This document shows positions 17,987 to 22,053 of a DNA stretch of 22,053 nt, one piece after another. The notes beneath the pieces are model-generated. The model had not been told where the DNA came from and made no database searches. It saw only the letters and a list, made by a program, of their open reading frames with translations. Numbering within the stretch: position 1 is the stretch's first letter; every line of letters starts with the position of its first letter. The stretch is from a virus. Where the stretch lies: positions 1 through 22,053 of the IMG/VR virus record IMGVR_UViG_3300042453_002992; one strand, written 5' to 3'. The translations under genes were made by a program, and so were the position numbers.

Positions 17987-20284
17987 ATGGCCGAGCCGAT
18001 GACCGATCAGTCCCCAGCGGAGATGCTGGCCAACCTGCCCGCCGCCATGCGGGAGCGGCAGCAGTGGCTGGTGTGGCGCTTCGAGACTTTCGACGGCGAC
18101 AAGAAGCCGCGGAAGGTGCCGTACTACGTCAACGGCCAGCGCCGACGGGGACAACAGGGCAGCGACGACGATCGCGCGCAGCTGGCCAGCTTCGACCAGG
18201 CCGTCGAGCAGGTGCGCGCGCGCCGGTACGACGGCGCCGGCTTCGCGTTCCTGCCTGGTGACGGCCTGATCGGCATCGACCTGGACGGCGCCATCGACCT
18301 CGACACCGGGGAGGTGTCCAAACGCTGCCAGTCGATCATCTCAGCGTGCGGCAGCTACACCGAGCTGAGCCCGTCAGGCCGCGGCGTGCACATCATCGTC
18401 CAGGGCACGACCACGACCTTCAAGAACAACGACGTCGGCGTCGAGGTGTTCTGCGGGCGGCAGTTCTTCACCTGCACGGGCCGGCGGTGGCCGGGCACGC
18501 CTGAGGACGTCAGGCCGATCGCGGACAGCGACATCAGGCGCCTGCGGGCCACAGTACGCGCGGGCAAGGCCCACGCCGAGCCTGCCGCGCCAACCCCTGC
18601 GGCGCCATCCGACGACCTCGCACAGCGCCTGGAAGGCGCCCTGCAGGCCCTGTCGCCGGACATGCCGCACGACGACTGGGTCGACGTCGGCATGGCGATC
18701 AAGGCGGGCCTTGGAGACCCCGGGTTCAGGCTGTGGGACTACTGGAGCAGCAAGGGCACCAAGTACCCAGGCACCGAGGCGCTGCGCAAGAAGTGGGACA
18801 GCTTCCGCGGCTCGGGCATCACCGAGGCCACCGTGTTCGGCATGGCCAAGGCCGCCGGCTGGAAGCCTCCGCGCAAGCCGAGGCTGAGGCCCGTGTCGGA
18901 ACCCTCGCCTACCCCTTCAGCCGGCTCCGCGCGGAAGGAAGAGCGCGTCGCGAACGACGACGCACCGGTGGTCGATCTGCCGTTGGCCTCGTGGCGGCGG
19001 CGGATGATCCGCAGCGACAACGGCTGGAAGGACTGCCGCGAAAACGTCTTCATCCTGCTGGTCGAGCATCCAGCACTGCGCGGGCTGGTCGGGTATGACG
19101 AGTTCGCGCACCGCGTGATGAAGCTCGCCGACCCCCCGTGGGACTCACAGGCCGGCGAATGGACGACCAGCGACGACTACCTGCTGGGGCTGTGGATCAC
19201 CGAGCACATCAGGCTGACGGTGCGGTCCGAGGCCACGCTGGTCGCCGGCGTGGCCATGGCGGCGTTTCACGCCCGCTATCACCCGGTGCTGACCTACCTG
19301 GACGCGCTGCCGGCGTGGGACGGGGTCGAGCGTCTGCCCTACTGGCTGCACGAGTGCCTCGGCGCAGCCGACAGCACCTACAGCCGCATGGTCGGCACCT
19401 GGTTCGTCATGGGCATGGTGCAGCGCGTGCGCGTGCCAGGCTGCCAGATGGACTACATGGTCGTGCTCGAAGGTGCCCAGGGCAAGCGCAAGTCGACGGC
19501 CCTGCGCACGCTCGTCGGCAACGACGACTGGTTCGCCGACACCCCGATCAAGATCGGCGACAAGGACGCGATGCTGAGCCTGGCCGGCAAGTGGCTGTAC
19601 GAAGTCGGCGAGTTGGACAGCTTCAACCGGGCCGAGGTGACTGCGGTCAAGCAGTACGTGTCCAGCCGGGTCGACCGCGTGCGCGAGCCGTTCGCGCGGC
19701 GCAGCACCGACCGCCCGCGCAGCGGGGTGTTCGCGGGATCCACCAATCAGTCGGAATACTTCAAGGACCCGACCGGCGCGCGGCGATTCTGGCCCGTGGC
19801 CTGCGAGGGCGACATCGACGTGCTGAAGCTCGCCGAGTGGCGCGACCAGCTGTTCGCGGAGGCGATCGCCAGGCTGGCCAGCGACGACCCGGACGTCTCG
19901 CGGTACTACCCGACGCGCGAAGAGACCGAGCGCTACCTCGTGCCGGAGCAAGAGCAGCGCGAGATCGTCGACCCGTGGTTTGAGCGCCTGGCCGCTTGGC
20001 TGAACAGCAAGAACGTGTACGGCGACACCATGCACGAGGTCTGCGACATCGACTCGTTCACGTCGCACGACCTGCTGACCAAGGCGCTGGGCGTGCCCGT
20101 CGACCGCATCGACGGTGCGCGGCAGATGTCCACGCGCGTCGGCATTGCGATGCACAAGCTGGGTTGGGAGAAGCGGCGAGACGCCGCGCCTCCACGGCTG
20201 TGGCGCTACTGGCGGCCCGGGTGTTCCCGGCCGGCGGCAGCCGGAGGCTCTGCGGGTGGTCCCGCAGGGGAGGGCGACGCATGA
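17987..20284 (+). CDS. Primase-helicase replication protein (VapE/VirE C-terminal type)
   Basis: A 765-residue multi-domain protein. Residues 20-170 are a primase-polymerase-like domain with GIDLDGAID (about 95-103) and SPSGRGVHIIVQ (about 128-139). Residues 205-285 match a PriCT-type domain (ALSPDMPHDDWVDVGMAIKA and LRKKWDSF). From 330 on there is a VapE-type superfamily 3-like ATPase: Walker A EGAQGKRKSTALRTL (about 493-507), Walker B-like LYEVGELDSF (about 536-545) and STNQSEYFKDPTGARRFWPV. The last part is a small C-terminal domain. It should prime and unwind the phage origin; the iteron cluster just downstream supports this. ATG 17987 follows the HNH stop by 3 nt; Met5 at 17999 is an alternative. 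Confidence 0.88.
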   Translation: MAEPMTDQSPAEMLANLPAAMRERQQWLVWRFETFDGDKKPRKVPYYVNGQRRRGQQGSDDDRAQLASFDQAVEQVRARRYDGAGFAFLPGDGLIGIDLDGAIDLDTGEVSKRCQSIISACGSYTELSPSGRGVHIIVQGTTTTFKNNDVGVEVFCGRQFFTCTGRRWPGTPEDVRPIADSDIRRLRATVRAGKAHAEPAAPTPAAPSDDLAQRLEGALQALSPDMPHDDWVDVGMAIKAGLGDPGFRLWDYWSSKGTKYPGTEALRKKWDSFRGSGITEATVFGMAKAAGWKPPRKPRLRPVSEPSPTPSAGSARKEERVANDDAPVVDLPLASWRRRMIRSDNGWKDCRENVFILLVEHPALRGLVGYDEFAHRVMKLADPPWDSQAGEWTTSDDYLLGLWITEHIRLTVRSEATLVAGVAMAAFHARYHPVLTYLDALPAWDGVERLPYWLHECLGAADSTYSRMVGTWFVMGMVQRVRVPGCQMDYMVVLEGAQGKRKSTALRTLVGNDDWFADTPIKIGDKDAMLSLAGKWLYEVGELDSFNRAEVTAVKQYVSSRVDRVREPFARRSTDRPRSGVFAGSTNQSEYFKDPTGARRFWPVACEGDIDVLKLAEWRDQLFAEAIARLASDDPDVSRYYPTREETERYLVPEQEQREIVDPWFERLAAWLNSKNVYGDTMHEVCDIDSFTSHDLLTKALGVPVDRIDGARQMSTRVGIAMHKLGWEKRRDAAPPRLWRYWRPGCSRPAAAGGSAGGPAGEGDA

Positions 20285-20326
20285 CCTCGCCCCGTCGTCC
20301 GATGGCCCATGTGGCGGCTCCGATCC

Positions 20327-20539
20327 GTCCAACCTCGCCCGCCGTCCAACCTGCGCAAAGGTTGGACGAAAGGTTGGACGAGAGGTTGGACGACATAGGT
20401 GGCCGTCCAACCTTCCAACCCTCGTATGCGCATGTGGGCGCGCATGCAGGCGGGCGAGCGGGCGAGCGGGCGCCCGCCCACGCCGGCGCGCACGCGAGGG
20501 GACCAGGTTGGACAGGTTGGACGGAGGGAAAGGTTGGAC
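20327..20539 (+). repeat. Iteron cluster, candidate origin of replication
   Basis: Nine perfect copies of an 8-mer: GGTTGGAC at 20360, 20372, 20384, 20506, 20515 and 20532, and its complement GTCCAACC at 20327, 20344 and 20405; TTCCAACC at 20413 is a near copy. Three are spaced exactly 12 bp. Two inverted pairs form hairpins (20344-20367 and 20384-20412). The cluster follows the replication gene directly, as origin iterons do in many phages and plasmids. Confidence 0.8.
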
Positions 20540-20550
20540 GGAGTGGGGTG

Positions 20551-20838
20551 ATGAAGCTGATCGGCGAAGCGATGCCGGTGACCGCCGACATGGTCAGGGA
20601 CTACCGTCGGGTGCTGGGTGACGCCCACGTCACCGAGTGCGTGCGGCGCGGCCTGGCCGGCCAGGCCGGCTGGTTCTTCGCCCGCGAGGGATCGCTGGCG
20701 GTCGGCACAGCCTGGGGCGGCGACCCGGACATCCTCGCGCTGTTCCAGGCGCAAGGGCAGGGCGGCGCCTTCGTGATGATCCGCCCGCTGGCCGGCGACG
20801 GCGCGTGCATGGCGATGCAGGGCAAGGTCGCGGCATGA
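20551..20838 (+). CDS. Small early protein, unknown
   Basis: A 95-residue protein (MKLIGEAMPVTADMVRDYRR...), with GGAG about 9 nt upstream of the ATG at 20551. An in-frame ATG at 20281 overlaps the primase stop (ATGA) and would add 90 residues, but these are encoded by the iteron cluster and read as low-complexity repeats (RLDERLDERLDD), so the shorter start is preferred. Residues 40-70 (GLAGQAGWFFAREGSLAVGTAWG) look beta-like. No family recognised. Confidence 0.62.
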   Translation: MKLIGEAMPVTADMVRDYRRVLGDAHVTECVRRGLAGQAGWFFAREGSLAVGTAWGGDPDILALFQAQGQGGAFVMIRPLAGDGACMAMQGKVAA

Positions 20839-21200
20839 CCGCCCAGGAGCACATCGAGGTGACGCTGCGCCGCTGGGCGCGCGCGTTTGCCTGGCTGCGG
20901 CCCGACAGCGCCGACTGGGTGCCGGCCGAGCTGGTGCCTCCGCACCCGCTGACCGAGGCCGACATGCGCGACGCCGCAGCGACGCACCGCGCCGTCGAGA
21001 TGTTGGCCAGGCCGCTGCGCGAGTGCCTGGTGCGCACCTACGTCCTGCAGATGCCGGCCTGGCGCCAGGCGCAGCAGCAGGGCCTGCACGTCGAGGTCAT
21101 CGACAGATGGCTGCAGCAGGCCCGCAGCGCCGTCGACATGGCCCGGCGTGGCCTCGTCAGCTACCGGCCGCAGGCCCAGCCATGGGAGGGCATTCGATGA
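20835..21200 (+). CDS. Probable late-gene transcription regulator (RinA/antitermination type)
   Basis: A 121-residue protein, ATG 20835 in an ATGA overlap. The C-terminal part (about 60-110) has a sigma-region-4-like helix-turn-helix: ARPLRECLVRTYVLQMP, RQAQQQGLHVEVIDRWLQQA. The N-terminus ends with a segment often seen in late regulators (RRWARAFAWLRPDSADWVP). It is near the end of the rightward early operon, just before late genes, which is where Q-like or RinA-like activators sit. Homology is not proven. Confidence 0.6.
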   Translation: MTAQEHIEVTLRRWARAFAWLRPDSADWVPAELVPPHPLTEADMRDAAATHRAVEMLARPLRECLVRTYVLQMPAWRQAQQQGLHVEVIDRWLQQARSAVDMARRGLVSYRPQAQPWEGIR

Positions 21201-22006
21201 GGATCGACGTCAAGCTGCAGGGGTTCGACACGGTCGAGAAAGAGCTGCGAGCCATCGGTCGGTTCGGGTTCAACCAGGCGGCAGCGGCAGCCCTCAACGA
21301 CGCGGCCTTCGCCGTGCGCCGGGCCTACCAGGCGGACATGCGCAAGGTCTTCGACAGGCCGACGCCCTACGTCATCAGCAGCGTGCGCGTGACGCGCGCG
21401 CAGCCCGACAGGCTCATCGCAGAGGTGGAGCCGCGCTACCAGGGCGGCAAGGGCGTCGAGCCCGGCAAGGTGCTGGCCGCGCACATCGAGGGCGGCAGGC
21501 GTCGCAACAAGCGCAGCGAGGTGGCCCTGGAGCGGGCAGGCATCCTGCCTGCGGGCTACCAGACAGCCATCCCTCGGGAGCCGTACCCCGGCAGCGACGA
21601 CGGCCGCGGCAACCTTCGCGGTCCGTTCATCGTGCAGCTGCTGTCCTACTTTGCGGCCTTCAGCGAGCAGGGCTACCGGGCCAACATGACGAAGCGGCGC
21701 CGCGACCGGCTGGCCAACATCACGACCAGTGCGGCCGGGGTGCGCACGATCAGCGGGGTGCAGTACTTCGTGGTCTACGGCCGGCTGCGGCCAGGCCGCC
21801 GCGGCGATCACCTGGCGCCCGGCATCTGGGCCCGCACCGGCGCGCAGGGTATGAACATCCGGCCCGTGCTGCTGTTCGTCAAGCGCGGCACCTACACCGA
21901 GCGGCTGGACCTGGACAGCATCGCGCAGGCCGGCGACCTGCAGGCCCAGGTCGAGAAGCGGCTGCGGTTCCGCATCCGTCAGACCTTCGAGCGGGGCGCG
22001 GCATGA
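21197..22006 (+). CDS. Probable phage morphogenesis or minor tail protein (GpZ-like)
   Basis: A 269-residue protein, ATG 21197 in an ATGA overlap. The N-terminal pattern (VKLQGFDTVEKELRAIG, then NQAAAAALNDAAFAVRRAYQADM and FDRPTPYVISSVRV) is that of small structural proteins such as minor tail protein Z or head-tail components. The middle is basic with GGKGVEPGKVLAAHIEGGRRR, and the end has RPVLLFVKRGTY and RQTFERGAA. No enzyme motif. It opens the late region before the presumed terminase genes. The family is a best guess. Confidence 0.6.
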   Translation: MRIDVKLQGFDTVEKELRAIGRFGFNQAAAAALNDAAFAVRRAYQADMRKVFDRPTPYVISSVRVTRAQPDRLIAEVEPRYQGGKGVEPGKVLAAHIEGGRRRNKRSEVALERAGILPAGYQTAIPREPYPGSDDGRGNLRGPFIVQLLSYFAAFSEQGYRANMTKRRRDRLANITTSAAGVRTISGVQYFVVYGRLRPGRRGDHLAPGIWARTGAQGMNIRPVLLFVKRGTYTERLDLDSIAQAGDLQAQVEKRLRFRIRQTFERGAA

Positions 22007-22053
22007 GGGTCGCGGGTCCTTCCCAGCAGCCCTGCTGTGCGGGTAATCCGAGC
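22003..22053 (+). other. Start of the next gene or packaging region, cut by window end
   Basis: An ATG at 22003 overlaps the previous stop (ATGA) and the frame stays open to the window end (17 codons). The sequence GGGTCCTTCCCAGCAGCC followed by GGGTAATCCGAGC resembles segments I have seen ahead of terminase small-subunit genes, so it may be part of a cos or pac region rather than coding. Evidence is thin either way. Confidence 0.3.

Overview
The window is a GC-rich piece of a temperate, lambda-like tailed phage (siphovirus type gene order) of a betaproteobacterium, most likely Burkholderiales. The grounds are the base composition, the tRNA-Cys attachment core, the families of small early genes, and a phage-borne PEP-CTERM protein, a sorting signal typical of Burkholderiales that carry exosortase.

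Layout, left to right. 1-3415 (+): end of the tail operon, with a J-like tail tip protein cut by the window edge, a small tail protein and a beta-helix tailspike. 3462-5240 (+): lysis cassette of a membrane protein, a holin, an amidase endolysin with a C-terminal membrane segment, and an Rz spanin with Rz1 nested in another frame; most joints overlap by 4 nt. 5241-5498: attP region with a 47-nt tRNA-Cys 3' end core flanked by a direct repeat that may bind integrase arms. 5499-6607 (-): integrase and an excisionase-like gene. 6614-10593: an integron-type cassette array with five clear attC sites and a degenerate left border, and no integron integrase. 10548-15962 (-): leftward early operon of 16 tightly overlapping genes (HNH nuclease, DUF551, PEP-CTERM protein, dNMP kinase, small membrane proteins and lipoproteins). 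15963-16580: immunity region with a CI-like repressor between twin promoters, PL and PR, each carrying two ACCG-N4-CGGT operators. 16581-20284 (+): cro, a strong terminator, two small genes, an HNH protein and a primase-helicase of the VapE type. 20327-20539: iteron cluster, the likely origin. 20551-22053 (+): small genes, a probable late regulator, a structural or morphogenesis protein, and the edge of the packaging region.

The most unusual part is the cassette array inserted in the leftward operon between a phage gene and xis/int. It carries (i) a VUT/YhhQ-type transporter overlapping a DpdA/TGT-like TIM-barrel protein, which together look like a minimal import-and-insert module for 7-deazaguanine DNA modification; (ii) a three-gene operon with its own promoter; (iii) a beta-class DNA methyltransferase; and (iv, v) two single-gene cassettes whose start codons lie inside attC sites. 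All cassette genes run leftward with phage transcription, yet the attC asymmetry says the recombination polarity is rightward, so every gene is inverted relative to its attC. Two of the cassettes suggest a counter-restriction payload.

Because phage genes lie on both sides of the attachment core, the sequence looks like a free (circular or concatemeric) phage genome or a tandem lysogen rather than one end of a single integrated prophage. Functions are inferred from motifs read by eye; no database search was possible.
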